From Candidatus Bathyarchaeum sp. (GTDB lineage: Archaea > Thermoproteota > Bathyarchaeia > Bathyarchaeales > Bathyarchaeaceae): a DNA stretch of 64,000 nucleotides. Shown one piece after another: positions 50,754 to 59,676 of the stretch; within the stretch, counting starts at the first letter, position 1; each line of letters begins with the position of its first letter. The translations under genes were made by a program, and so were the position numbers. The DNA is taken from contig JAOZIB010000014.1 in NCBI GenBank assembly GCA_026014565.1, forward strand, positions 20,390-84,389, in the 5' to 3' direction. The notes beneath the pieces were generated by a model. The model was given only the letters and a program-made list of their open reading frames with translations. It did not search any database and had not been told where the DNA came from.

Positions 50754-51608
50754 TTAGATATGTCCCTTTTCAAGTAAATATGCCTTAAGGGCTTCTTCCC
50801 AAGACCTAGACCCCAAATTGTGTTTACAAAGTTTTGTGCTTGTTAACGCAGAAAATATTGGACGTTTGGCTTTCCCATAATTGGGATCTGTTTTAGTTGG
50901 TTTTAAATCAGGAGTCAAACCAGTTAGCCGAAAAATTTCTTGTGCAAACTGGAACCATGAACAATAACCCTTGTTTGTCGTGTGATAAACCCCGTATGGA
51001 ATTTGTTTTTCTAACATTTCTTTCAACAAGACACTAACATCTTTTGTGTAAGTAGGACTCATCCACATATCATCAACAACTGTTATTGCATCCTCGTTTT
51101 TTGCTTTGTTAATCATTGTTTCCACGAAATTTCCACCTTTCCCACTGGACCCTGCTTGTCCGAACACACTTGCTATTCGTATGATGTAGTGCTTTGGGTT
51201 TTGGGCAGTAAAACACTCTCCAGCAAGTTTTGAAATTCCATATGTATTAATGGGTATTGGAATATCTGTTTCAGAGTATGGTGTTTTTTTTGTTCCATCA
51301 AAAACATAATCAGTACTTATGTACACAGATGTTGCTTTCATTTCCTTGGAAATTGTTGCAATGTTTCTTGCCCCTAAGGCGTTCACCGAAAAAGTTTTCA
51401 AAGATTCTTCTTCACATTGATCTGTTTTATGAAACGCAGCAGTGTTTATTATGACGTCGGGTTGATGGTCTTTTAAAATCACACAGCTAGAATAGTCACT
51501 AACGTCAATGTCACCATGAGTTAAGGGAACAACATCATGAGTTGTTCCTATGACTTTCACTAAATCCGTACCTAGTTGTCCATTGGAACCAATAACAGCG
51601 ATTTTCAT
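50754..51608 (-). CDS. rfbD: dTDP-4-dehydrorhamnose reductase-like SDR (RfbD)
   Basis: The 284-residue protein has the Rossmann start IAVIGSNGQLGTDLVKV, then TAAFHKTDQCEEE and STDYVFDGTKKTPYSE. The catalytic pair is intact in NTYGISKLAGE. RfbD reduces the 4-keto group of a dTDP-sugar. The start overlaps the stop of the upstream epimerase gene by 4 bases (ATGA). The operon order is rfbA, rfbC, epimerase/dehydratase, rfbD, mdh. Confidence 0.9.
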   Translation of the reverse strand: MKIAVIGSNGQLGTDLVKVIGTTHDVVPLTHGDIDVSDYSSCVILKDHQPDVIINTAAFHKTDQCEEESLKTFSVNALGARNIATISKEMKATSVYISTDYVFDGTKKTPYSETDIPIPINTYGISKLAGECFTAQNPKHYIIRIASVFGQAGSSGKGGNFVETMINKAKNEDAITVVDDMWMSPTYTKDVSVLLKEMLEKQIPYGVYHTTNKGYCSWFQFAQEIFRLTGLTPDLKPTKTDPNYGKAKRPIFSALTSTKLCKHNLGSRSWEEALKAYLLEKGHI

Positions 51609-52621
51609 AACAAAACGCCATCTATTTCGGTGGATTTGAGGAATTGTTGCATTTCCAAAAGATGCTTATACCACTTGACAGTTATCATGCGTGGGTCATC
51701 AGGATTCAAAGTCCCGTCATTAAGAGCCTCAAACACATTTTTTGCACCTTGTTTAATGGTTGTTTCAGGTTTGTAGTTCAAGGTTTCTTTGATTTTGTTA
51801 AAGCTTACTTGGTAGCTTCGGGTGTCACAGTCTCCGTACCATTCATAATTAAAGGGCAAATTACATGCTTCAGCGACCATTTTGGCTAGGTCAAAAATTT
51901 GTATGTTTTGCTCGTTGCATCCAACATTAAAGGTTTGTCCACTAACCAAGTCTGGTTCTGTTTCTAACACTCTGATAAATGCACGTGAGGTGTCTTTTAT
52001 GTTCACAAAGGGGCGCCATTGTTTTCCATCACGCATTATGGGGATTTTTCCGTTTTTGTAGTAACCCAAGGTCATGCCGTTGATTGCTAAATCAAAACGC
52101 ATTCGGTGTGAGAAGCCGTAAACTGTAGCTTGCCTTAGGATAGTTGGTGAAAAGTTTTTGTCAGCAAGGGGCAAAATTTCTTTTTCTGCCATCATGCTGG
52201 CTTTTGCGTAAGTTGTTAAAGGGTTCAGATCAGATTCTTCGTTTATTATGCCATCTTGGAAACCGTAAACACTACAGGTGCTAGCGAACACGTATTTTTT
52301 GACGTTATACTTTTTTGCTAGGTTTGCTACTCGAACTCGTCCTTTGTAGTTTATTTCCAGTGTTTTTTGTTGGTCTAGTTCACCACAGGGATCGTTAGAA
52401 AGAGCTGCCAAATCAAAGATTGCATCAATATTTTCTAGGTGCTTTGGGTCAAAAAATCTAATATCATCTTTTATTATAGTTATTTGGTCGGCTATGTCTT
52501 TTAGTGAATCGATTCCGAAGAACAGGCGGTCAAGAACTGTCACGTTATATCCTTTTTCTAGCAGGAGCCTAGACAGAACAGAGCCGATGTATCCTGCTCC
52601 GCCGGTTACCAAAACGTTCAA
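51605..52621 (-). CDS. Extended SDR NDP-sugar epimerase/dehydratase with altered YxxxK motif
   Basis: The 338-residue protein has VTGGAGYIGSVLSRLL and the usual extended-SDR layout. The catalytic tetrad reads TTYAKASMMAEKE, so the residue four after Tyr is Ser, not Lys. It occupies the place of rfbB (dTDP-glucose 4,6-dehydratase) in the operon but is not a canonical RfbB. A 3,5- or 4-epimerase, or a C-5/C-2-type dehydratase, is possible. If the Lys loss is real, catalysis may be weak or the Lys two residues after Tyr may serve. Confidence 0.78.
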   Translation of the reverse strand: MNVLVTGGAGYIGSVLSRLLLEKGYNVTVLDRLFFGIDSLKDIADQITIIKDDIRFFDPKHLENIDAIFDLAALSNDPCGELDQQKTLEINYKGRVRVANLAKKYNVKKYVFASTCSVYGFQDGIINEESDLNPLTTYAKASMMAEKEILPLADKNFSPTILRQATVYGFSHRMRFDLAINGMTLGYYKNGKIPIMRDGKQWRPFVNIKDTSRAFIRVLETEPDLVSGQTFNVGCNEQNIQIFDLAKMVAEACNLPFNYEWYGDCDTRSYQVSFNKIKETLNYKPETTIKQGAKNVFEALNDGTLNPDDPRMITVKWYKHLLEMQQFLKSTEIDGVLL

Positions 52622-52634
52622 GGTTTATCACGTT

Positions 52635-53150
52635 CTATTTGTTGGGGGATCTGAACCAGTCCCAAGGTTTGCCGACCCGTGGGTCGTTTGTTTTGCCGTT
52701 TATTTCTGTAGGAACTATGCTTGAATCGTTCCATTCTACGCGAAGTTCGTCGGGACTTTTGTAGTCATACAGTCGATTAACAAAATACATCAACAATGAA
52801 GGTTCGCTGCTTACTGTTTTTGTTCCATGCAAGTATTTTCCGGGGATTCGAACTACTGTGGGTTTTTTGCCACTGGCCACTATTTCGGCCATTTTTCCTG
52901 TTTCTTGGTCGTAAGCACAGATTTTCATGGCTCCTTGAACTACTAAAAAGTGGTCGATCTGCCCGCGCAAGTGTTTGTGCCAAGCACGAACAATCTGGGG
53001 GTAGCTGTAGCTCAAATTTATTTGGTTTACTTGTTCCCCTTCCAGAAAATCATTCCAGTCTATTCTTAACACTTCAGCAAAGAAGCCCCGTTCATCAGGT
53101 AAAATATTGATTGGGTAAGTTCTTACTCCTTCTAGTGCATATTCTTTCAT
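52635..53150 (-). CDS. rfbC: dTDP-4-dehydrorhamnose 3,5-epimerase-like cupin (RfbC)
   Basis: The 171-residue protein is a cupin: DERGFFAEVLRIDW at the start, SYSYPQIVRAWHKHLRGQIDHF with the catalytic His, and RIPGKYLHGTKTV. RfbC epimerises C3 and C5 of the keto-sugar made by RfbB. The start overlaps rfbA by 4 bases. Some members are 3- or 5-epimerases only, so the exact product is uncertain. Confidence 0.87.
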   Translation of the reverse strand: MKEYALEGVRTYPINILPDERGFFAEVLRIDWNDFLEGEQVNQINLSYSYPQIVRAWHKHLRGQIDHFLVVQGAMKICAYDQETGKMAEIVASGKKPTVVRIPGKYLHGTKTVSSEPSLLMYFVNRLYDYKSPDELRVEWNDSSIVPTEINGKTNDPRVGKPWDWFRSPNK

Positions 53151-54205
53151 AGTTCAACCTCCGAGTAGTCACCCACATGAAGTTTCAAACAACCATTCTT
53201 ATTGTTCCGAGTTATTTTAGCGTTCTTTCCAATCAGACTTTCTTCAAGGCGGTCCACACCCGTTATTTGCGCGTTTTCTAGGATTACACTGTATTCGATG
53301 CTGCTGTCAACAATTTTTGTTCCATCACCAATGCTGGTATAAGGACCAATATGGGAATTCTCAACAACACAGTTTTCTCCAACTGCACAAGGTCCACGAA
53401 CAGTAGAATTAACAATTTTCGCAGTTTCATGAATTTGGACTCTGCCTTCTATTTTGCTGTCTTGAACTGCTCCATCGATTTTTTGGATCATATACTCGTC
53501 CAAAACTTTGGCGTTTGCAGTTAGAATGTCGTCTTTTTTTCCAGTATCTATCCACCACGTCTCTAAGATTTCGGCTTTGACTTTGAAACCCAGGTTTATC
53601 ATTTCTTGTATGGCGTCTGTGATTTCAAGTTCTCCCCGTCCTGAGGGCTTAATTTTGTTGATGGCTTGGAATACTTTGTTTGAAAAGATGTAGGTCCCAA
53701 TTATTGCGAGGTTTGATTCGGGGTTTTTTGGTTTTTCAACCAGTTTGACTATGTTAGCATTTTCGTCCAGAGTTGCGACTCCAAATTTTGTGGGATCTTC
53801 TACTTGCTTGAGTATGATTAGGGCATCCATGTTTTCTGTTTCGAATTTTTCAACAAAATCAGTTAATCCCTGACCTTGTAGGTTGTCCCCCAAACACATT
53901 ATGAAATTGTCTTTTCCTAAGAATGGTTTAGCGGTTTTAACTGCGTGGGCTAGGCCTAAGGGTTCTTGAGGGATATAAGTAACAGCTGAGTTCCATTCTT
54001 CTCCTTTTTTGACGTAGTCTTTAACGTAGTGTCCAGTTTCAGGAGCAATTATTATGCCGATTTGGTTGATTCCGGTTTGGGTTACTTGATCTAAAACAAA
54101 GCCTAGAACGGGCTTATTTGCCATAGGAATTAATTGTTTAGCTAACGTGAACGTCAAGGGACGAAGACGTGTTCCTTTGCCTCCGCTAAGGACTAATGCT
54201 TTCAA
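53147..54205 (-). CDS. rfbA: Glucose-1-phosphate thymidylyltransferase, long form (RfbA)
   Basis: The 352-residue protein has the nucleotidyltransferase start LSGGKGTRLRPLTFTLAKQL, then MCLGDNLQGQG and VEKPKNPESNLAIIGTY. A left-handed beta-helix tail (residues 245-350) follows, which the short RmlA form lacks. It makes dTDP- or UDP-glucose from glucose-1-phosphate. It is the first gene of the operon. Confidence 0.9.
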   Translation of the reverse strand: MKALVLSGGKGTRLRPLTFTLAKQLIPMANKPVLGFVLDQVTQTGINQIGIIIAPETGHYVKDYVKKGEEWNSAVTYIPQEPLGLAHAVKTAKPFLGKDNFIMCLGDNLQGQGLTDFVEKFETENMDALIILKQVEDPTKFGVATLDENANIVKLVEKPKNPESNLAIIGTYIFSNKVFQAINKIKPSGRGELEITDAIQEMINLGFKVKAEILETWWIDTGKKDDILTANAKVLDEYMIQKIDGAVQDSKIEGRVQIHETAKIVNSTVRGPCAVGENCVVENSHIGPYTSIGDGTKIVDSSIEYSVILENAQITGVDRLEESLIGKNAKITRNNKNGCLKLHVGDYSEVEL

Positions 54206-54289
54206 GCTTAATGAACCACCAGTTAGTTAGGTTATTTGATTTTATTTTGAATTAAAGGTTTGGTGCGTTTTACATATTCAACTATTCAT

Positions 54290-54571
54290 TCAGAATATGT
54301 CCAATGGGATGACTTGATAACGGATTATCAAATACGACTGAATAAAAATAAACACTGGAACTAAAAGGAACTTAATTTTCCTTATTTTATGCCTGAACAG
54401 TAACATGGCGGCGTAGGCTCCAAAGGGTCCAAAAAAGGCAACTAATAGTAGCTGGGTTTCTGGAATTCTCCAGCGTTTTTTGATGCTTTTGAGTTTGTCT
54501 ACTCCAAAAAGGGTTAATGAAACTCCGTTGATTACCAAAAGAAAAATTACGGTAATAGAGAGTTGAAACAT
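54290..54571 (-). CDS. DUF1294 membrane protein
   Basis: From ATG at 54571 the protein has about 93 residues and three membrane helices. The DUF1294 signature is visible: GVDKLKSIKKRWRIPE, then GPFGAYAAMLLFRHKIRKIKF. GAAGGT precedes the ATG. The gene begins 17 bases beyond the pepF stop, so they are probably co-transcribed. The family function is unknown. Confidence 0.87.
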   Translation of the reverse strand: MFQLSITVIFLLVINGVSLTLFGVDKLKSIKKRWRIPETQLLLVAFFGPFGAYAAMLLFRHKIRKIKFLLVPVFIFIQSYLIIRYQVIPLDIF

Positions 54572-54587
54572 TGTTGTACCTTCATTT

Positions 54588-56369
54588 TTACACAATTTTT
54601 TCGAGATTATCAAGGAATCTTTTGAACACGTTCATGCCACTGTTCCAAAAGTTTGGGTCTGCGACGTTTAGGTCGAATATTTTGCCAATTTCCAAAGGGG
54701 ATTGACTGCTACCTGCGGATAAGGCTTGTTTTAATTTGGGTGCGAAAGTTTTGCCTTCGTTGAGGTATTGGTCATAAAGGGTGTAAACAAACATTTGAGC
54801 GTAAACGTAAGGGTAGTTGTAGAAGCGGTAGTTAGGCACGAAATAGTGAGGTTTCATAGTCCATTCGGCATCCATTTCAGGGAACCATGTTACGGAGTCT
54901 TTGTAAATTCTGTTTCGAGCGGCGGTCCAGTAGCCGCAGATCGTTTGGTAATCTAGATAGTCACCGTTTTCGATGGATCTGTAAAGGGATTGTTCGAACC
55001 ATACTCGGGCGCTGACTTGAAAGGTGGTCATGCCGGCTTCGTCAAGAACTAAGCAAAGAATGGCTATTTTTTCTTTGTTGGTTTTTGCTTGGTCTAGTAG
55101 TTGATCTGTGAGCAGTAGTTCTCCAAAGATTGAGGCGGTTTCTGCTACAATGGAGGGGATGTTCATGTTGGATAGGGTCTGGTTTCGGCTGGCGTACCAG
55201 TCGTGGGTTGCGTGTCCGAGTTCATGGGCCAAGGTGAAAACGTCACTAAGAGTTCCGGTGAAGCTACTTAGTATGTATGCTGATTTTCCGTTGTAGTAAG
55301 CTGCACAAAAAGCGCCGTTTCGTTTGCCAAATCTGGGGGATGCGTCGATGTGTTGTTTTGTAAACATTTCTTTTGTTGCAATGACGTATTCGGTATCTAG
55401 TCTGCTGTATGCTTCGGTTACTAGGTTTTCGGCTTGTTGGAAGCTATATCTTAATTCGGGCGCATCAGGCAAAGGAGCTAAGATGTCATGATTTCCTAAC
55501 ACAGATAAGTTCATGAGTTTGGCTTTGAGTTTAAGGTATCTTCGGTAAATTTTGGCGTTTTCTTCAATCGTTTCAAGCAGATTGTCGATGATTTCTTGTT
55601 GAGTGTCATTGCTGATGAGGCTAGCATGCATAGGGGAATCATAATTTCTTCTTTTAGAGACAGTCACCCAATCGTTGCAGATGCTACGCAGGGCTGAAGC
55701 AAAGATTTCTCCATCTTTTCCAAGGGTTCCATATATTGATTTGTTGGCAGATTCACGGGTGGTTCGATCAGGGTGTGTTAGTAACCCGTTGGCTTCTCCG
55801 TAAGAGAGCTGTTTTGTTTGTCCAGCTACGTTGACTTCAAAAACGCGGGTGTTAAGCCATTTGCTTTGCAAATCTCGCCAAGCTTTTACGCCGAATTGAT
55901 CTTTTTCTATTATGACTTGCTCTTCAACTTCAGATAAGTTATGTCTAGCATCACGGTAAACCCGTTCCAGCATGTGCTTATAATTTTGTAACACAGGTTC
56001 AGTGATGATTTCTGGGTTATTTTTCAGCAGGTTTGCTAATTCAATTCCAAAAAAGGCGAGCTGTTTTTCAAGACACGCGTCTAGTTTACTTACGTTATCG
56101 TACAAGGTCTGGTTTTGTGGCATAGTCATGTTTGCTGCAAAACACAAACTGGAATACAAACCTATGTTACTGAGTTTGATTTGGAACTCTTCCATGTCTT
56201 TTAGACAACTCAACAGTTGGTCGGGACTCATGCGGGATATTTTTCCTTTGTAGTTTTTTTCAAAGTTATTTGCTAACTGAGTGGTTTTTGTAATTGTTTG
56301 GTTGATTTTTGGGTCGTCTGGGCTAGAAAATAGTTCAGATAAATTCCAACTGATTTGTTGTTGGGTCAA
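54588..56369 (-). CDS. pepF: Oligoendopeptidase F (M3 family)
   Basis: The 593-residue metallopeptidase has LAHELGHATHDWYASRNQ, with the HExxH zinc site, near residue 385, and the full PepF length. The N-terminal domain (SWNLSELFSSPDDPKI) is characteristic. PepF degrades cytosolic peptides of about 6-18 residues. The start is TTG at 56369 after GGAG at 8 bases. Confidence 0.95.
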   Translation of the reverse strand: MTQQQISWNLSELFSSPDDPKINQTITKTTQLANNFEKNYKGKISRMSPDQLLSCLKDMEEFQIKLSNIGLYSSLCFAANMTMPQNQTLYDNVSKLDACLEKQLAFFGIELANLLKNNPEIITEPVLQNYKHMLERVYRDARHNLSEVEEQVIIEKDQFGVKAWRDLQSKWLNTRVFEVNVAGQTKQLSYGEANGLLTHPDRTTRESANKSIYGTLGKDGEIFASALRSICNDWVTVSKRRNYDSPMHASLISNDTQQEIIDNLLETIEENAKIYRRYLKLKAKLMNLSVLGNHDILAPLPDAPELRYSFQQAENLVTEAYSRLDTEYVIATKEMFTKQHIDASPRFGKRNGAFCAAYYNGKSAYILSSFTGTLSDVFTLAHELGHATHDWYASRNQTLSNMNIPSIVAETASIFGELLLTDQLLDQAKTNKEKIAILCLVLDEAGMTTFQVSARVWFEQSLYRSIENGDYLDYQTICGYWTAARNRIYKDSVTWFPEMDAEWTMKPHYFVPNYRFYNYPYVYAQMFVYTLYDQYLNEGKTFAPKLKQALSAGSSQSPLEIGKIFDLNVADPNFWNSGMNVFKRFLDNLEKIV

Positions 56370-56761
56370 AGTGAAGACTCCTTTTGTTTTTAGTGTTAAG
56401 GGCTGATGAGTATTTTTGGATTTTGTGCTGTGCCGAAAAAATGCTTTCTAGATATTAGTTATTGGGCTGATTTTGCTAAATAAGTTATAAAACGAGTTTA
56501 GGTTTGGGGTTTGTTTGGACGTAAAAGGCAATGAGAGGACAAAAAAGTGCTGTGAACGGGTAACGGAAAAAGTTTGCGTTAATGGTATGTTACAGAAAAA
56601 ATCGGGTGCAAGTTCATAATCTGAGCAGGCGAGTTAAAATTGGATTCAAAGCAGGTAATAAAAAAGGTCACCCTGAAAAGCTAGGTTATTCCGGTGAAAC
56701 TTTTGCACTGTTCGCAGTTACTGTGATGGAATCGTATAAACAAAGCAAACTAAAGCATAAA
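56370..56761. other. Intergenic 392 bases with one doubtful frame
   Basis: A plus-strand frame at 56582-56845 (87 codons) runs through this gap and overlaps the 3' end of the Lrp-type gene by 84 bases. Its middle (EKLGYSGETFALFAVTVMES) looks protein-like, but there is no ribosome site and no recognised family. It could be a relic of an older gene. The rest is the pepF promoter. Confidence 0.3.
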
Positions 56762-57313
56762 CTAGAGATTATCTTCTGCAAGATATTTGAAATTAAAGGG
56801 CTTTATTTGTTGGTCAGCATCCAGATTTATAAGGACACTTTCTAATTCAAGTAAAAGTTCGTATCCCAGTTCCTTGTTATGCTTGTTTATGAAGGCGTCA
56901 AAGTCGGCGTAGTTTTTATGAATAGAAATAAAAAAAGAGTGAGAATTGAAACCGTTGCAGCGTCCACAAAAAATTACTTTTTTTTCGCTGTCCATCCATT
57001 CTTTTACTTTTTCAAAATTTCGTTTCCGAACATCCCTAGACGCAAGAACCGCTTTGATTTTAACAAAAGTCACAGCCATCAACTCAAATCCAATTTTATA
57101 AAACTCAGGAACAGCAACCAAGGCGTGAATTATCCCCTCATTCAGTAGTAACTTTTTTGTCCGTGAAACAGTGGGTTGCGAAACCCCTACAATTCTTGCT
57201 AGTTCGCGGTCAGTTCTACTAGAGTCCCGCAATAATTCCTTTGCCAAGGAAGTTTCTTTGGATTTTTTTGTTCTTCGTGACACGTTCAACAAAACCAATG
57301 ACAGTAGTAACAA
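56762..57313 (-). CDS. Lrp/AsnC-type transcription regulator
   Basis: The protein has about 173-183 residues: a winged helix (SRTDRELARIVGVSQPTVSRTKK, residues 32-55), then an alpha/beta sensor-like domain. No ATG is present at the start; GTG or TTG codons between 57283 and 57313 are used. A TATA-like TTATTTAAAAAA near 57333-57345 suggests a leaderless message from this area. The ligand domain is only loosely Lrp-like and ends with an unusual helical tail, so its effector is unknown. Confidence 0.75.
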   Translation of the reverse strand: MLLLSLVLLNVSRRTKKSKETSLAKELLRDSSRTDRELARIVGVSQPTVSRTKKLLLNEGIIHALVAVPEFYKIGFELMAVTFVKIKAVLASRDVRKRNFEKVKEWMDSEKKVIFCGRCNGFNSHSFFISIHKNYADFDAFINKHNKELGYELLLELESVLINLDADQQIKPFNFKYLAEDNL

Positions 57314-57736
57314 TAGTATTGTAGCCTTCGAGTTTTTTAAATAATACTAAACTTGGCAAATATATAGGAGATACAATTCTTATTTGAATAGTTTAAATTT
57401 GGGGAAAAAAGATTCTTCCGGTGAAAATAACGCAAAAGAAATGAGGCTGAAAAGGACTCAAACTGGATAAATGAAATACTAAGGGACAGAAACGGTTTTT
57501 CATTTTAATCACACCCTTGTTTGATTATGAAAGAGCATCAACAAACCTCTGGCTAGTGTATCTTAATATTTAGAAGTTATATCGCACAATCAACTGTAAT
57601 AAAAAAATGGCATTTGGGGAAAACTTGATTGACCAGTCTCACAATGAAAAATCTACCAAAGAAGCATTTTATCTGTAGTTTCATATAGAAACCAGCGTAA
57701 GAAGATTTACGAAAACATTGTAACAAAAAGGATTGA
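57314..57736. other. Intergenic 423 bases, no gene seen
   Basis: The divergent region between the Lrp-type gene and sfsA is AT-rich and has only frames under 30 codons on both strands, apart from the antisense shadow of sfsA. It holds the promoters for both genes. No hairpin or repeat of note was seen. Confidence 0.5.
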
Positions 57737-58447
57737 ATGATGGTAAGTTTTATTGAGGTCACCGGAAAAGTCGTCAAGGGGCATTTTGTCAAAAGACCAA
57801 ACCGTTTTTTGGCTTTAGTTACGTTAGAAAATAAAATTGTTCCATGTTTTTTGCCTAATCCGGGAAGAATGAAAGAGCTATTGTTTCCTGGAGTTGAGGT
57901 GTTTGCCCATGAAGTAAAAAAAGGGCACCGGAAAACCAAGTTTGATCTTATTGGGGTTATGCACGAAGGAGAGTTGATTTCTTTAGATACTAGAGTTCCA
58001 AACAAGTTGGTTTTTGAGGCGTTAAAAAACAAGGATATTAAAGAGTTTAACATGTATGATTTTGTCAAGCCCGAATACGGGTATGGTAGTTCGAGGTTTG
58101 ATTTCTTTTTATCTAATGGTAACGAAAAGTGTTTGTTGGAAGTAAAGTCCTGCAGTTTGGTAGAGGAGGGGGTAGCGTTGTTTCCTGATGCCCCTACAGT
58201 AAGAGGCAAGCGACATCTGCTGGAGTTGATTGATGCAAAAAAGGAAGGTTACAGGGCGTGTGTGTTATTTATTATCCAACGAATTAATGCTGATGTTTTT
58301 GCGCCAAATGATGAAACGGATCCTGATTTTGGGGAAGCGTTTCGTAAGGCATTAAAAAATGGTGTTGAAGCATATGCATATTATTCCGAGTTTGTGGGAA
58401 ATAGAATTTTTTTGAAGGATAATGTAAAGATTAAGCCCAAAATTTGA
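57737..58447 (+). CDS. sfsA: SfsA-family DNA/RNA nuclease
   Basis: The 236-residue protein has an OB-fold start (GHFVKRPNRFLALVTLE), FLPNPGRMKELLFPG, and the PD-(D/E)XK nuclease part RFDFFLSNGNEKCLLEVKSC. SfsA was first called a sugar-fermentation-stimulation protein and is now known as a nuclease domain. ATG at 57737. The neighbouring Lrp-type regulator is divergent and could control it. Confidence 0.92.
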   Translation: MMVSFIEVTGKVVKGHFVKRPNRFLALVTLENKIVPCFLPNPGRMKELLFPGVEVFAHEVKKGHRKTKFDLIGVMHEGELISLDTRVPNKLVFEALKNKDIKEFNMYDFVKPEYGYGSSRFDFFLSNGNEKCLLEVKSCSLVEEGVALFPDAPTVRGKRHLLELIDAKKEGYRACVLFIIQRINADVFAPNDETDPDFGEAFRKALKNGVEAYAYYSEFVGNRIFLKDNVKIKPKI

Positions 58448-58529
58448 AGGGAAAATATGACGGGCGCTGTTTGACTCAGATTTACTGTTCATTTTTTCTT
58501 TCAAAAAAAATATGTTTGTTCAGTAATAC

Positions 58530-58555
58530 GTAATATTTATATATGAATATATTAC
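58530..58555 (+). promoter_or_regulatory. TATA box flanked by inverted GTAATAT repeats
   Basis: GTAATAT at 58530-58536 and ATATTAC at 58549-58555 form a perfect 7-base inverted repeat surrounding a TTTATATA TATA box. A further GTAATA lies just upstream. A protein bound here would compete with TBP. It is upstream of the two small genes at 58595 and 58713. Confidence 0.5.
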
Positions 58556-58594
58556 ATTAGTATTAATTAATGAATGAATGTGAGGTATTGATGG

Positions 58595-58690
58595 ATGCCA
58601 AGAAAAATAGTAAAACCAAAACGACCAATAAAAATCAGTCAAGAATGCAGTTTAGGGTTTTCTGAACCTTGGTATTTCACTCACTACTGA
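58595..58690 (+). CDS. Possible 31-residue basic microprotein
   Basis: The frame starts with ATG and encodes MPRKIVKPKRPIKISQECS followed by GFSEPWYFTHY before TGA. GAGGT lies 8 bases upstream, and the TATA box is 55 bases upstream. A competing frame from ATG 58591 (24 codons) uses the same ribosome site at poorer spacing, so the assignment is uncertain. It ends 22 bases before the start of the next small gene. Confidence 0.35.
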   Translation: MPRKIVKPKRPIKISQECSLGFSEPWYFTHY

Positions 58691-58712
58691 ACATGATAAG
58701 GAGTTGTAAAAA

Positions 58713-58934
58713 GTGAAAACCGTGTGTAACATAGAAGCAGAAACAGAAGCAACCACCACCGAACAAAGCATCGAATGTTTTGTTTGTAAGGGGAACAATT
58801 TCAAAATAACCAGAGTCACCCCCGAACTGATTATGCTGAAATGTAAAAATTGTTCCGAAATTCACATGATGTCAACCCAAACAAACAGCAACAAAATCAT
58901 GTTTTGGGACGCAGAACAACTTCCTTACTACTAG
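58713..58934 (+). CDS. Small zinc-ribbon protein, unknown
   Basis: The 73-residue protein has CFVCKGN near residue 22 and CKNCSEIH near residue 44, a four-cysteine zinc site. Beta-like strands (ITRVTPELIMLKC) lie between. The start is GTG at 58713. The TATA box at 58536 with flanking repeats is the likely promoter. No family is recognised, but the pattern resembles small zinc-ribbon transcription- or translation-associated proteins. Confidence 0.6.
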   Translation: MKTVCNIEAETEATTTEQSIECFVCKGNNFKITRVTPELIMLKCKNCSEIHMMSTQTNSNKIMFWDAEQLPYY

Positions 58935-59034
58935 GCTTAACAGCCAATCTTTCTTTTTCTTTTTTATTAACAAAAGTCTAGTTTTTGAGGTTGTCTTTGG
59001 GTTTATTAGTTAGTATATTCCCTTGATTTTTAGG

Positions 59035-59676
59035 ATGCAAATCAAAAAGAATCCTCCAACTTACATGGATCAGTTCAAATGCCCTACCGGAAAAGACGGC
59101 ATAACAGTTGCAAAATTGATGAACAACAGACATAGTGAATTAACCGATTGGGGTTTAAAAAAAGCAGAAATTAAACCCAATTTTGTAATTTTGGACATAG
59201 GCTGCGGAGGGGGAGAAACTCTAAAAAAACTGGCACAAAAAACCCTTCAAGGTACTGTTTTTGGAATTGATCATTCAAAGGATATGGTTAATTTTTCTAG
59301 AGAAGTAAACAAAGAAAACGTAAAAAAAGATCGGGTTTTTGTTGTTGAAGGTTCTGTAGAAAAAATGAAATTTTCGGATGATTTTTTTGATTTAGTAACA
59401 GGGATTGAAACATACTATTTTTGGCCCAACCTTTCTGACGCTTTTAGGGAAATAAAAAGAGTGCTAAAACCAAAAGGAAAATTACTTTTGATCAACGAAA
59501 TGATAAAAGACGGCTCCTTTGAAATAAAAAACGCAAAAATCATCAAAGAAACCCAAGTAAAACTGGTGCGCCTTAAAAAAATTCAAAAAATGCTTAAGGA
59601 GCAAGGATTTATTGAGATCAAAGTTTTCCGAAAAACAAACTCCGCATGGAACGTGGTTATTGCCCAAAAACCATGA
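59035..59676 (+). CDS. SAM-dependent methyltransferase (class I)
   Basis: The protein has about 213 residues from ATG 59035 (TTG at 59023 also possible). The SAM site is VILDIGCGGGETLKKL, then GIDHSKDMVNFSREV and LVTGIETYYFWPNL. It is a class I fold with no fused domain. The substrate, a small molecule or quinone-like compound, cannot be inferred. It stands alone between the zinc-ribbon gene and the convergent propeller gene. Confidence 0.85.
   Translation: MQIKKNPPTYMDQFKCPTGKDGITVAKLMNNRHSELTDWGLKKAEIKPNFVILDIGCGGGETLKKLAQKTLQGTVFGIDHSKDMVNFSREVNKENVKKDRVFVVEGSVEKMKFSDDFFDLVTGIETYYFWPNLSDAFREIKRVLKPKGKLLLINEMIKDGSFEIKNAKIIKETQVKLVRLKKIQKMLKEQGFIEIKVFRKTNSAWNVVIAQKP

Noticed and set aside
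57577..58209. A 210-codon open frame on the minus strand
   Set aside because: It lies antisense to most of sfsA, has no family-like motif and is Phe/Ser-rich in the manner of a shadow frame. The plus-strand gene has clear SfsA motifs.
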